64,000 bases of DNA, taken from positions 21,087,967 to 21,151,966 of the forward strand of contig JBANSL010000004.1 of assembly GCA_037127255.1 (NCBI GenBank). Reading direction: 5' to 3'. The first letter of the stretch is position 1. Each line of letters opens with the position of its first letter. The position numbers and the translations under genes are program-made. Below are positions 25,442-37,261 of this stretch, one piece after another. The notes under the pieces were generated by a model. That model saw only the letters and a list, made by a program, of their open reading frames with translations. It ran no database searches and was not told the DNA's origin. This stretch comes from Persicaria tinctoria (Eukaryota; Streptophyta; Magnoliopsida; Caryophyllales; Polygonaceae).

Positions 25442-26508
25442 TGATAACTCCACTCCCTTGATGAAAATCGCAAATGGTTTCAAAGGCTTTGACATATGGC
25501 TTGTGTCAATGGTCTTGAAGTTACAACTGTGTTGATGAAACACAAAACCTGTATTATGTGCATATTTTGTCCGAATGTTATTATATGTTATTATTATATA
25601 TTTCCAGATATTATCATATATTCTATACACTAACATTGCATCAAGATATTTCGAATTGAAATCTCCTTTCTTAAGCTAAAGGACAAGAAGATCGAATCTG
25701 GTGGATCATGGCTTCCGAGTTTCCCCAAATAGAAGATTATGAAGATTCCTTCTCAAGCCATGATCTGTTCTAGCTGTTGAAGAAGATCCTTAGGCGCCGA
25801 TTTGATTTTATATAAAAAAGGAGATGAAGGGAAGGCATACACATAATCGTTGAACACAAGCTTTCATTCGCACTCAAGCCTTCAAGTGAATCTGTCTTCT
25901 TCGTGTGCTCTCTGCTAGTAGTTAAGAGTCGTATATTTTGTTTTAAAGTATTTGAGAGTTACACAGTGAGCTTATAGGATATATTTCGAGAGAGTGTTAT
26001 ACTCGAGAGTTTGTAACTCAGGAAGTGGACACTAGGCGATTGATTCACGAAGTGTAAGAGGATTGTACTAGATAGCTGAGAGAGGTGGAGCTCTTCTAGA
26101 TTGGTCTAGGACTCCAAGGGAACGTGAGTTGACTAGATTGCAATTGTATAGGAGAGAGGCTTCTCGGTGAGATATTAGGATCCTAAGTCTTGTGAATCAA
26201 TAAATCCGGTTGAATCCTAGGGTTGTGGAAGAACCTTATGCGGGGACGTAGGCCAAGTTCGTGCCGAACCTCATCAATAATTCATTGTGTCATTTACTTA
26301 TCGCTTTACCATATTTCTGCACTTGTTTCGAATTGTATAACCTTTTTGTGATTAAGGTTTTCCAGAGGAAAGAATTACGTCTAATCTCAAAGGGTTTTGC
26401 AAGCGTTTCAAAAGTCTTGAGATTATCTGCGAAAAGTTGGCATACTCTATTCAACCCCCCCTTCTAGAGTATCTTTATATTAATTTGTTATACATTATCG
26501 AACCTTCA
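25442..26508 (+). repeat. copia 5' LTR
   Basis: This 1067-bp LTR has TG...CA ends. It differs from the 3' LTR at a few percent of positions by eye, including a small indel near 25580 (a TTATATG stretch present only here). A basal-promoter-like TTTATATAAAAAAGG lies at about 25806-25820. Confidence 0.9.
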
Positions 26509-26510
26509 AT

Positions 26511-26522
26511 TGGTATCAGAGC
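26511..26522 (+). other. copia primer-binding site (tRNA-iMet)
   Basis: TGGTATCAGAGC lies two bases after the LTR. It is complementary to the 3' end of initiator methionine tRNA, as in most plant copia elements. Confidence 0.95.
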
Positions 26523-26565
26523 CTTACTCACTACCCTTGATCTAACAATCTTGTGAGTTTTGATC

Positions 26566-28098
26566 ATGTCTGGTGAAGCAAGCGGAGGATTTGCACAAGG
26601 AAGGTCTACCAGTAGATCACCACTTTTTGTAGGAAACAACTTCGTCCACTGGAGGTCCTTGATGAAAATGTTCATTATAGATCAAGATCTGGAACTTTGG
26701 AACATTATAGAGAATGGTCCGAAGGTTCCAGTAAAAGACGGACCAAATGGAAGCAAAGTCGCAAAGATCGAGGCTGAGTTCATCCAAGCGGATCTTGAAC
26801 TCGTCTCCAAGAACTACCAGGCTATTAACTTACTATATTGTGGTCTTAGCACTGATGAGTTTAACCGTATTTCATCTTGTAGGTCGGCTAAAGAGATTTG
26901 GGACAAGTTGGTTGTCACCTACGAAGGAACCAGTCAAATGAAGGACACCAAGATCAGCATTTTCCTTCGAAAGTATGAACTCTTCAAAAGGAAGCCAGAT
27001 GAGTCTATCAAGGCTATGTTCACATGGTTCACGGAAATCACAAACAACCTTGACTCTCTCGGCAAGACCTTTTAGAATGTTGAGAAAGTGAGGAAGATAT
27101 TGAGGTGCCTCTCAAAAGACAAATGGGGTCCGAAAGTGACAGCCATAGAAGAAGCCCAGAATCTCACCACTCTACCCCTTGATGATTTGCTTGGGAAGCT
27201 GATCACACATGAGATGATTCTCAATGAAGACGATGGAGAACTTCCAACAAGCACTAAGAACTTGGCGCTCAAGTCTAAGAAGGATGAGCCCAAAGATGTG
27301 TCTGATTCTGAAGATGAGGATGATCCCTTTGCTCTCATTACAAGGGGCCTTTCTCGAATCCTCAAAATGAAGAAGCAATTCAACAACAAGGATGGATCAG
27401 AGTCTTCTAAAATTCGAGGTAAGTCTCAATACAACAAATATGACAAGAAGACTAAACCTTTGTTTTGTTTTGAATGTGGTGAAACAGATCATCTTGTGAA
27501 AGACTGCCCTCAAAAGACAAAGAGCCAGTTCAAGAAAGGTGATAGATGGAAAAAGAAAGCCATGGTAGCAACTTGGAGCGATTTTGACAGAGACTCCGAT
27601 GATGAGAAGGCCAATGTCTGTCTTATGGCCTTAGGAGATGAATCCCACGATGAGCAGCTTAAGGTAACTGTAAGAGAGCTAATGGGAAGTCCAAAAGAGG
27701 TATTATCAAAATTCCTTTCTAATATGATTGCCAATGAAGAGAAACTTATTTCCCAAACTAACACTTTTATTAAGAAAACTATGGACCAGGAAAGAACTAT
27801 TGAGGATCTGTCTATGAGGGTCAAAAGTCTTGAAACTTCTTATTCAGGTCTTGACATTAAAGTCAAGACTCTTGACTCAGAGAAATCTGAACTCAAGCAA
27901 GATCTCTCCTCTCTAAGAAATGAACACCATGACTTAGAGAACGAGAAGATCTCCCTGAATAAAAAGATTCAAGACCAACAGACAACCCTCATAGGTTTTA
28001 CCAAATCCAAAGGCACTCTTGATAGGATGTTGGGTGAGCAACAAAGTTCTCTAAACAAAAGTGGTATTGGTTACAATCCAAGGTTTTTAAAGAAGTAA
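26566..28098 (+). pseudogene. copia Gag with one internal stop
   Basis: The frame starts at ATG 26566 (MSGEASGGFAQG), runs to a TAG at 27073-27075 and continues in the same frame to TAA at 28096. The first part holds the capsid-like core with FVGNNFVHWRSLMKMFI, SCRSAKEIWDKL and FLRKYELFKRKPDESI. After the stop come an acidic stretch (SDSEDEDDPF) and a CCHC zinc knuckle, CFECGETDHLVKDC. A predicted coiled coil of Glu, Lys, Leu and Ser heptads covers the last 120 residues. The architecture matches large Sirevirus-type Gag proteins. The single stop makes full-length Gag impossible without readthrough. Confidence 0.85.
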
Positions 28099-28299
28099 CA
28101 CATTACCACTTTTGTAAAGGCAAAAGGAAGCGACATGCCCCTATAGAAGAAATGATCCACATATCATTTGTAATACATTTCCTGTTCACTTGAGAAAAGA
28201 AAGGATAATGCAAGTTTGGGTCCCCAAAGGCACTATTTTACCAAATATGGTTTATCTCAATAGTGGATCTAAATTTGCTTATTGGTCTAGCCACAAAGG

Positions 28300-30432
28300 T
28301 TGATGTTTGTCTTGCAGGACATCACCAAGGTGAAAGAGCAAAAATGGATTATTGATAGTGGATGCTCGAGACATATGAGTGGGAAGAGGTCTCTCTTCCA
28401 TGATCTAAAGAAGCAATCCACTGGAACAATCACTCTTGGTGACAAAGGAAAGTGTGACATCGTTGGTATTGGTAGTGTTGGGAGTGATCCTAACCATAAC
28501 ATTAAAAATGTTTATCTTGTTAATGGTTTGAAATATAATTTGCTTAGTGTTTCTCAACTATGTGATAATGGTAATGATGTTGGATTTAACAAGAAAAAAT
28601 GTCTAGTGCGCAGAGAAGATACAAGTGAAATAGTTCTAACTGCCTATCGCTAAACAAACACGTAGCTCTTTCAAACCCAAAAAGGTTGTAAGTACTTCTA
28701 GACCCCTTGAACTTTTACATATGGATTTATGTGGTCCTATGCGAGTCAAATCTCCCAATGGTAAAAAGTACATGCTTGTTGTTGTTGATGATTTTTCGAG
28801 ATATACTTGGGTTGCTTTTTTAAAAGAAAAATCAGAGGCCTTATTTGAGTTTTCAAAACTTTGTAAGAAGTTGCAAACTTTAAGAAACGAGCCCATAGTG
28901 TTAATTCAAAGTGATCATGGTAGGGAGTTTGATCAACTTCAGTTTGATTTGTTTTGTGCTAAATATGGCATCTCCCATAATTTTTCTGCTCCTAGGACAC
29001 CTCAACAAAATGGGGTTGTGGAACGAAAGAACCGCACCCTATAAGACATGGCCAGGACTATGCTTTTAGAAAATGCATTACCTAAAACCTATTGGGCTGA
29101 AGCTGTTAACATGGCTAACTATATTTTGAATCGTTGTCTTATTCGTTCCATCTTAAAGAAAACTCCTTATGAACTTTTCAAAGGCCGCAAACCACTTATT
29201 TCATATTTTAAACCATTTGGTTGTACTTGTTTTGTTCATAACAATGGAAAAGATAACCTTGGGAAATTTGATGCGCGTTGTGATGAAGGTATATTTCTTG
29301 GCTACTCCACAAGTAGCAAAGCATATAGAATCTTCAACAAAAGGACCAAGTTGGTTGAGGAAAGTATACATGTTATATTTGATGAATGCAATGACGGTTC
29401 TTTAAGTGAAAGTGTTGCAGATCTAGATCTTAACAGCCATACAGAGAATGAGGATGGTGATGACATTGCTACTAAGAACATAGAGAAGAGGAACATGCAG
29501 GATCAGATTCTTAACACTGAAGAATTGGCCCAAGGTGTTGAAGCTTCGTCCAAAGCCCTTGGCGACCAATCCAAAAGTGTTGAGACTTCAGAAACTACTG
29601 AGCCTAACAGATCCACGGAGCCGGATGTACCACAAATCAATCATGTTGGTGTGACGAATCAAGGAGCCGATACTAGCAAAAGAAAATTCAAATACTCCTC
29701 AGCACACTCATTAAATGATACCATCTCCGACCCTACATCTAGTGTTCAAACTCATTCTAAACTTAAAGATCTTTGTGCTTTTCACGCGTTTGTCTCTCTT
29801 ATAGAACCAAAGAAGGTAGATGAAGCCCTTCAAGAGCCAGACTGGATCATTGCTATGCAAAGTGAGCTTAACGAATTTGAAAGGAACAAAGTCTGGACCT
29901 TGAAGCCTAGGCCAAAGCATCAATCAGTCATTGGCACACGTTGGGTATTTCGGAACAAGCTAGATGAGAATGGTAAGATCATGATGAACAAAGCAAGACT
30001 TGTTGCTCAAGGCTACAATCAAGAGGAAGACTTTGCAGGCTATAAAGTGGATAGGAAGAGCACGTCGGGATGTTGCCAATTCTTAGGAGCATCCTTGATC
30101 TGTTGACACTGAAAGAAATAAAACTCAGTTGTTATATCCACTGCCGAAGCTGAATACATAGCAGCTGGAGCATGTTGCTCCCAAATCCTTTGGATAACTC
30201 AACAAATGAGAGATCTTGGCATCAACCTCAAAGGCATTCCCATTAAGTGTGAGAATACAAGTGCCATCTCCATTACAAAGAATCATGTTTAGCATTCAAG
30301 GACCAAACATATTGATGTAAGACATCATTTCATTAGAGACCATGTCGAAAAAGGTGATGTGTCCATATCCTTTATTTCAACTGATTATCAATGGGCTGGC
30401 ATTTTTACTAAGCCTTTGGCAGAGGACAGGTT
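28300..30432 (+). pseudogene. copia Pol (protease, integrase, RNase H pieces), interrupted by element A
   Basis: Protease is visible around WIIDSGCSRHMSG (28345-28385). Integrase follows from MDLCGPMRVKSPNGKKYM with acidic residues in DLCGP, SDHGREF and QNGVVERKN, then the FGCTCFVHNNG and EGIFLGYSTSSKAYRI blocks. The zinc-binding pre-integrase domain between them is deleted. Only the start of reverse transcriptase remains (WIIAMQSELNEFERNKVWTL to ARLVAQGYNQEE); the sequence then jumps to the RNase H motif DRKSTSGCCQFLG, so the catalytic core is deleted. RNase H continues with STAEAEYIAAGACCSQ through several stops to FTKPLAEDR at the point where A is inserted. The last codons resume at 49661-49712. 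Not functional. Confidence 0.88.
30428..30432 (+). other. left target duplication of element A (AGGTT)
   Basis: AGGTT stands immediately before the TGTTG end of A and again at 49656-49660 after its CAACA end. The two copia pol sequences join across it, which fixes the insertion point. Confidence 0.95.
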
Positions 30433-32719
30433 TGTTGTAGGAGGAAATCGAGTTTAAAATATAATAAAATAGATCAAACCAGATTCGTGCCCACGCAAAT
30501 GATTACAAGACTCCCTCCCGATGTAGTAGTGGGAAGTCAGGATCGATCCACGAGGAAGTGTGTCAGCGGATCCTAGGTAGCTGTAAATCTCACAGACAGA
30601 AAAGCAAACAAAAAGATAGAAGTAACAAAGAAACACGGAAAATAAAGCAAAAGCAGAACCTACTCGATATCGACTAAGAAGTCCTCGATATCGACTAAAT
30701 TCAGCGACAACAGAAACTCAACATCGACAAACAGAAACAGAAATCAAAGCAGACAACTCGATGTCGACAACTCTTCCTCCATATCGACAAGATTTGCTCG
30801 ATGTCGACAAAAACTCCCCGATGTCGAGTAAAGACAGAAACTTGAAATTGCAACTTTTCGAACTCAGAACACAGATTTCGATGAAATAAATCAATAAACT
30901 AAAATACTTCCAAGGCCAGGGTATCAACACCACAACGATAACCATGCAAAATAACACATAAAGGCATAAAAGATCACGCTTTTCATCAAATAACTTTCGT
31001 TATTAACACATAGGAATATAGAGGCTTTCGCATAAACCCTAATTGTTACTAACCCTTTTCACATAATTAACCCAAGTTGTATTAAGATCACTTTCGCTTC
31101 AATAACACAAACAAGGATCATCTTCAACTCTTGCAAAAGAATCATGCTCATAGGAATAGAAGATGAATTGCATAAAATGATCAAACCTTTACCGCATCAC
31201 CTTTCATGGCTACCGTCGGCCTCACCCCGGCCCTAGAAGTGGGTGGACTACTCGCTCTTCATCATCAAGAAACTCATCAATAAACAAAAGGAAATAACTT
31301 GCATTAAATAAACCAAAGAAAGCTTACAGCCAATCGAAGCCAAATCCGCTTTCGCCTTTCCAACTTCTCTCGCCACAAGCTCTTTCCTCTACTCTCTCTA
31401 TGTAACTAATTGTAACTGAAATTGAATCCTTATAAATCAGCCCCTAAGGCCTTATTTATAGGCTTCCAATCCTTGCTAATCAAGGAAAGAAATCTATATC
31501 TACTCCATTCGTCCAAAAATACATGGACTTTTACTATTTATGCACGCTTTTTCAGGAGCTAAAACTATATATATATATTAACTTTTTTATTATTTTTTTT
31601 AATAATTACAAACTTATTATCAATAAGTTTGTAATTATTAAAAAATATTAATATTTTATATAGTTTTTACATCTTTAAAAAAGCGTGCGTGAATAGTAAA
31701 GTCCATGTATTTTTGGACGGAGGTAGTATTTCCTTAAGATAGAATTAAATAAAGATAAAACATTAATTCTAAAGGGAAATAATTAAATATCTAAAATATC
31801 TTCATGTGTGGGTAAATCTTCTCTTCATAGATAGAACTTGATAGAACTTGGATAGGTTCTCGGACTCCTTCGGTCTCAAGCAAGCCAGCTCGACACGGAC
31901 AGTCTAACAGCAACGCGGCCCAGAAAAGCTTTCCTCGATATCGAGTAATTTACTCGATATCGAGTAACTTCGTCGTCGACTTCGGCTTCACTGGTCTTCT
32001 CGAGTAACTTCTCTTCGACACTGGATCAGACATGCTATGCTGGTTTACTCGATATCGAGTAAATTCGTCGATATCGAGTACATGGTGTACATGGTGCTCG
32101 GTATGTCCTCTCTTCGGCTTCTCGATCCGGCATTGCTTCCTCGAGCACAGGTGCGGCTTCTGATCTTGGTCGATATCGAGTTAATTACTTGATATCGAGT
32201 AAAGTTCTGTACTCGAGTTGCCTTGTCCACTTAGCTTTGTCGATCTCGGCTTCAGAAGTAGAACTCGTCTTGGGTTGTCCTTGATATCGAGTAACAGTCT
32301 TCGATATCGAGTAACTTTGTCAGCTCCCAGCTTCACTTGCCGATGTCTAGTGTCTCTGGCTTGATTTTGGTCAACACTGGTGAGAATCGACTTTTGGTAC
32401 TCGATATTGACTAAATGAGGTCGATATTAACTTGATGTTGTTGTGTCGATTTTCTTGCTTTCAACTTGATTTGTCCTGGTTCCGCTGCTTCTTGACTATG
32501 GACTTCTGTAGTTGACTTTTGAGCTTTTCTTCCTTTCTCATAACTGCTGTAAATTGCCTTGAATTATGTGAATTTAAACAGAAACTAGTGCAGATTCCAT
32601 AATTTGGCAAATAAGCATAAACTACATAGATTCTGTACTATTCTAAACCAAATGTATGAAATGTATGCTGAAAACGATATAAAAGTAAGTGTAAAACATG
32701 GCGAATTATGCTCACAACA
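30433..32719 (-). repeat. element A, 3' LTR (left copy)
   Basis: 2287 bp including a 224-bp Stowaway MITE. It carries the TATA motif CTATAAATA in minus orientation (about 31456-31464). Two clusters of TCGA-NN-TCGA motifs lie at about 30663-30830 and 31930-32430, including the 20-bp perfect palindrome TTTACTCGATATCGAGTAAA at 32044-32063. By eye it differs from the other A LTR by a few percent. Confidence 0.92.
31503..31726. mobile_element. Stowaway MITE, 224 bp
   Basis: The ends CTCCATTCGTCCAAAAATAC and, inverted, CTACCTCCGTCCAAAAATAC are the classic Stowaway (Tc1/mariner) terminal repeats. It is flanked by TA at 31501-31502 and 31727-31728. The A LTR at the right lacks it (CTATACCTATTTCC), so that copy shows the empty site. 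Confidence 0.93.
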
Positions 32720-34230
32720 AACACCCCATACTTAAGCTTGCTTGTCCTCAAGCAATACTTTTAATTGTCATACAGGGGAAGAAATCAAAACTCTCAACAT
32801 CTTAGATTCATTGCCATATAACCCTGCAATCAATTACCATCATCGAAAAGGTACTAGTGTCACAAATCCATGCATGTGCAATAAAAAGCAACATTTACTC
32901 ACAAAAGGAGGGTTATGCAAAAAAACAATTCATGTGACAAAGCATCAATAATCAAGAGGACTTTAATTAAGCTCAATAAGGAGTAGATTGGTAAAAGGCT
33001 AAAGGTGGGCAATTTTTGGCAATGTGGTGCTAATAATCCGGGGAAATGCATTATTTCCAAACTTTCTCAACCACATTCCTTCTTCATAAGATTCATCACC
33101 TTTCATAATGTTTTTTTTCAATAATAATGCTTTTACCTCTCTAACCTTAGCACTGCCTTCTCGCGAGTCGCAAACATGGGTGTCATGAATGACCCCGGGC
33201 ACTTAGTACTTTGGACTCCTCACCTTGTGTGTCCCATCTCACTGAACTATTATCTCAGCGAGCAGGGTCGATCTACCTTTATCTCTTGAGATGATCGGAT
33301 TTTTTCTCACTCATTAAATTTTCCATATATTTCAAACAATTTCCTGCCAAACTCCAAATATGATAACAACAACACAACAACCATATAACAATCTCCATAA
33401 TGTGACATCATTCTCAACATAATCCCCGGATAGGAAATAAGGTAAAGAATGGAAAATATTTACATCATGTGGAGCAATAATTGAAATAAGGCATAATATG
33501 GTTTTTGTGATGCATAAGCATAGGTGTGGCTAAAGAATATAACAATATGAGCATATATGGAAATATAAAGTCCTCTATCCTCTTATCATGCAACATGTCA
33601 AAAGCAATTTCAAATTTTACCTCATTTCATGGTTTTCAAGAAAATATATGCACTTCATTGTGACTTCCCTTTACTAGACAATTTCATGCTATATCTCTAA
33701 TGAATCCAATTTTGCATCGTCGAGTTCAATATAAAACTTCCATGACATTAATAAAAAAAATTAATGGGGGTCATTCTTCTTTAAACTTTTGTAAAACATG
33801 CATATAAGCTCATAAATCAAATATGAATTCCAAAATAGCCATGCATAAGCAATTCAAGAAATAAACTTTAAACATGCACACCAAAATGTCAAATATGGTC
33901 AAATATGCACAAAGTAAGCCCTTCCCCCACCCCATACTTAAACATTACAGTGTCATCACTGTATAAAAACAAGGGTAAAGAAAGAAACTCACTAGACAAA
34001 TGTGCAGGGCTTCATAATATCGAGTGAACATGCCTGGGCCGAGTCCGATTTAGCTTGCTTCTATCCCCATGGACTTGAAAAATATAGAAGACATATACCC
34101 ACAATAGAAAAACTAAAAGGTTCAAAACCAAAAACAAACAAAAGCAACAATGTCCAAAAGTCCCAAAAAATAAATGTCTATTTACAAGCTCTAGATTTTA
34201 TAGTCGCTATGCTGACTTTCTCCATTAAGC
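32720..34230 (-). other. element A 3' non-coding tract with polypurine tracts
   Basis: About 1.5 kb of AT-rich sequence collinear with the same tract in B. On the minus strand the terminal tract AAGTATGGGGTGTT abuts the LTR (32720-32734). A second, longer purine tract TATGGGGTGGGGGAAGGG is at about 33919-33937. No ORF is conserved with B. Confidence 0.7.
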
Positions 34231-34904
34231 TCAAGGTGGCATTTTCAGTGCCCATGTAGCTTGGGCTTCAAATAGGACTCCATTCTTGTCCATCAGATGT
34301 AGTCCTTCAGAATGGATCTTGTTCAGCATGAAGGGTCTCATCTTCTTCTTGTTGAATTTGTTGGGAAACCAATGATCCTTTGATTTGGAAACATAGAGCT
34401 TGTCTTCAACTTCATACTCCTTAGGCTCATCATTGGAAATCCTACATAATCGCACATACCAAGGCAAACCTCTCACATGTATAGATAGATCTTTAATGTA
34501 AATAGGAGAAGAAAGATCCATACCTTGGCTTACCTTCGCGAAATCAGATTCGGGGATCTCAGAGTCTACTCGACATCGACTAGAAGTGCTCGATATCGAG
34601 GAACTTCCTGCTTCTGGTGGCCTGCTGCTCGAGGATGCTGGAGTCGAGGAAGGTGGTGCTTGGTCGATATCGAGGAGTGTTTCTCTGCTTCCTGTGGCCT
34701 GCTCGTCAGGGAAGGTGAAGCCGAGGACGTCGGTGTTTGGTCGATATCGACCAATTTGGTCGATGTCGAGGAACTCTCGGCTTCGGATTTGCCGCTCGAC
34801 AAAGCTGCTGATGGTGGAGGGTTCTGCTTTTGGTCGATGTTGACCAAATTCCTCGATGTCGAGGAATTCTGGGTGACTTCGACCCCATACTTACATCCTG
34901 TCAA
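34231..34904 (-). pseudogene. element A linker and integrase-tail-like (GPF) segment
   Basis: Two minus-strand open stretches in different frames. 34904-34566 is the low-complexity linker built on TCGA-NN-TCGA repeats (TKLVDIDQTP and similar). 34521-34231 is a 96-residue tail starting MDLSSPI. The tail matches that of B closely, including KEYEVEDKLYVSKSKDHWFP and FNKKKMRPFMLNKI; the Gly-Pro-Phe of B is Arg-Pro-Phe here. The frameshift between the two falls in the repeat stretch. Resemblance to the Athila integrase C-terminal region (GxKV..F..GK...W.GPF.V) is my inference. Confidence 0.65.
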
Positions 34905-34919
34905 GGCATCCGAGAAAGA

Positions 34920-37240
34920 TGTTGTGAGTTGAATCTGCCATGTTTTACAGTAACTTTTATATCGATTTCTGTATACATTGCATTCATTTGGGTTTAGATA
35001 GTACAGAATCTATGTAGTTTATGTTTATTTGCCAAATTATGGAATCTACACCAGTTTCTGTTTAATTCGCAGAAATCGAGGCGTTTTACAGCAATTCTAC
35101 AGAAGGTCGGAAAAGCTCGGAAAACCACTACAGAAGTCCAAGGTCAAAGCAGCGGAACCAGTCTGAGAGTCAAGGCTACTCGATCTCGAGTAGGCCTACT
35201 CGACCTAGACGAGCATGTCCGAGCACAGCTTGGTCGAGAAGAGCCTGATCGAGCAAGCCAGACTAACCCGGCTCCAGAGCCTACTCGATCTCGAGGACCA
35301 CTAGTCGAGATCGACGAAGCCTCAGCGCCATGCCCGGAGTCGACAAGGAGAGGAGCCGAGGACGAAGCCGAGGACGACCAGACGAGACTCGCTGCCAGCG
35401 ACTCGACTCGCTGCAGTGGACCACTCGCCGCCGCGGAAAAATTCGCTACCAGCGGATGAGGCAACTCGCGGAAGCGGAAAGGAAGGACACCACCCAACTC
35501 GATCTCGAGGACCCGTTGTCGAGGTCGACGAGACGCTGAGTCCAGATTCGAGCTTGTCGAGGAGAGTCACTCGAGAAGACCTAGTCGGCAAGCCACCTTA
35601 CTCGAGGTCGACTAGGGCTTGTCGAGATCGACGAGCGCCTGAGTCCTTGTCCGAGCCAGTTGAGCACGCCAACCCGAGGAAGCTTTGTCGATGACCTAAC
35701 CCTACTCGACATCGACTAGCTCTTGTCGAGGTCGACGAGCACCAGTGACCAAGTCCGAGCCACATCGAGAAGATCTAGCCGAGGAAGTCCACTCGAAGAG
35801 CCACCCTACTCGAGGTCGACGAGCCTTACTCGAGGTCGACTAGAGACGTGTCCAGCAACTTCTCGACGAGGACTTGTCCGACTAGACTTGGGATTCCTTG
35901 GGGCCGAAGGCGGAAGATTCTATCCGATTCCATCAAGTTCTATCATCAAGGAGACAAGATCTATCAAGACATGAAGACCTACCTTAATTAGTTTTATCTT
36001 TTCTTTATAGATTTATTTCCTTAAAGCATTTATTTATCTTTTAGCAATTTAGATATAATTTTAGATAGGGATAGATATCTTCTTTCCTAGAATAGCTAGG
36101 GAATGAAGGCTATAAATAAGGCCCTAGGGGGCTCAGTTTTATTCATTCAATTCCAGATCACAATTCCAATTCCATCAACGATTCAATTCCAGTAGAGAAG
36201 TTTAGGAGTTCTAAGGTTTTTAGGGTTTTGGCTTTCTGCGAAAGTTGATTGCCAGGATTGTAAAAGGCTTTGAATTTAGTTTTAATGCAAGTTTCTTTTC
36301 ATCAATCAATGTCTGTTATTGCGATGAGGCGTGAGTAGTCCACCCACTTCTGGGGCGGGGGTGAGCCCGACGGTGGCCATGTGAGGCGATGCGATAAAGG
36401 TCAGATCTTTGTGTGCGATTCATCTTCTATCCCTATGAGCATGATTCTTTTGCGAGAGTTGAAGGTGATCCTTGTTTGTGTTATTGAAGTGAAAGTGATC
36501 TTAATGCAACTTGGATTAATTATGTGAAAAAGGGTTAGTAACAATTAGGGTTTATGCGAAAGCCTCTATTTGCCTATTTGTTAATGACGAAAGTTATTTG
36601 ATGGAAAGCATGATTTTTTATGCCTTTATGTGTCACTTTGCATGGTTATCTTTGTGGTGTTGAAACCCTGGCCTTGGAAGTCTTTTAATATATTGAAGTT
36701 TATTTCTGTCGAAATTCTGCGTTTGTCTTTAATTCTGCAATTTACAGTTTTCTGCATAGTTACTTGATACAGAGGAGATCTTGTCGATCTCGAGGAGGAC
36801 CTTTGTCGAGGTCGAGGAGAGCTTAGTCTAGGTCGAGTTGAGTTCTTTTCTGTTGTCGATTTCTGAAGTTTATGCCTTTACTGTTTCTTGTCGAGATCGA
36901 GTACCTCTTGTCGAGGTCGAGTAGCCTTTGCTTTTGCTTTACTTTTCGTTTTTGCTTTGCTTTGTTTTATTTCTTGCTTTGTTCTTTGCTTTTATTTTGT
37001 TTGCCCTTGCCGGGTTTATTTGTTTCTTTCCTTGTTTTTTGTGTTTCTGTCTTTCTGCTATTCTGCCTGTGAGAATTTACAGCTACCTGAGAACTGCTGA
37101 CGTGCTTCCTCGTGGATTCGATCCTGACTATTCTCTTACTACAACGGGAGGAAGTCTTGTATTTATTTGCTGAGACAGGGAAGTCAGTCTGATCTATATT
37201 TCATATTTATTTCATACTTGACCATCCTCATGCAACAACA
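34920..37240 (+). repeat. element B, 5' LTR
   Basis: It starts TGTTGTGAG and ends GCAACAACA. The TATA box CTATAAATA lies at 36110-36118, which puts U3 at about 1.2 kb. U3 holds about 34 TCGA tetramers between 35160 and 35880, mostly as TCGA-NN-TCGA pairs, and a smaller cluster lies at 36780-36920. Short ORFs inside are repeat artefacts. Confidence 0.95.
36110..36118 (+). promoter_or_regulatory. TATA box of element B 5' LTR
   Basis: CTATAAATA is intact in both B LTRs (also 43449-43457). About 20 bp downstream the GGGGGCTCAG context suggests the start of R. Confidence 0.7.
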
Positions 37241-37243
37241 AAT

Positions 37244-37261
37244 TGGCGCCGTTGCCGGGGA
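37244..37261 (+). other. element B primer-binding site (tRNA-Asp)
   Basis: TGGCGCCGTTGCCGGGGA lies three bases after the LTR and is complementary to the last 18 nt of plant tRNA-Asp(GTC) with CCA. This primer is used by Athila-type elements. Confidence 0.92.

Noticed and set aside
30660..32430. TCGATATCGA clusters as a CRISPR-like array
   Set aside because: Spacing is irregular, there are no unique spacers of constant length, the setting is eukaryotic, and the motif also lies in coding sequence.
34525..34932. Plus-strand ORF of 135 aa over the A linker
   Set aside because: It is antisense to the A polyprotein linker and again due to the stop-free repeat.
35144..35694. Arg/Ser-rich ORFs on both strands in the B LTRs (and the matching ones near 42.7-43.0 kb)
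   Set aside because: TCGANN units contain no stop in any phase, so long open frames arise automatically. They are not conserved as proteins in the A LTRs.
36872..37173. Short membrane-like ORFs (Phe/Leu/Cys-rich) at the end of the B LTRs
   Set aside because: They come from a T-rich U5 stretch, overlap in three frames and have no counterpart in the A LTRs.
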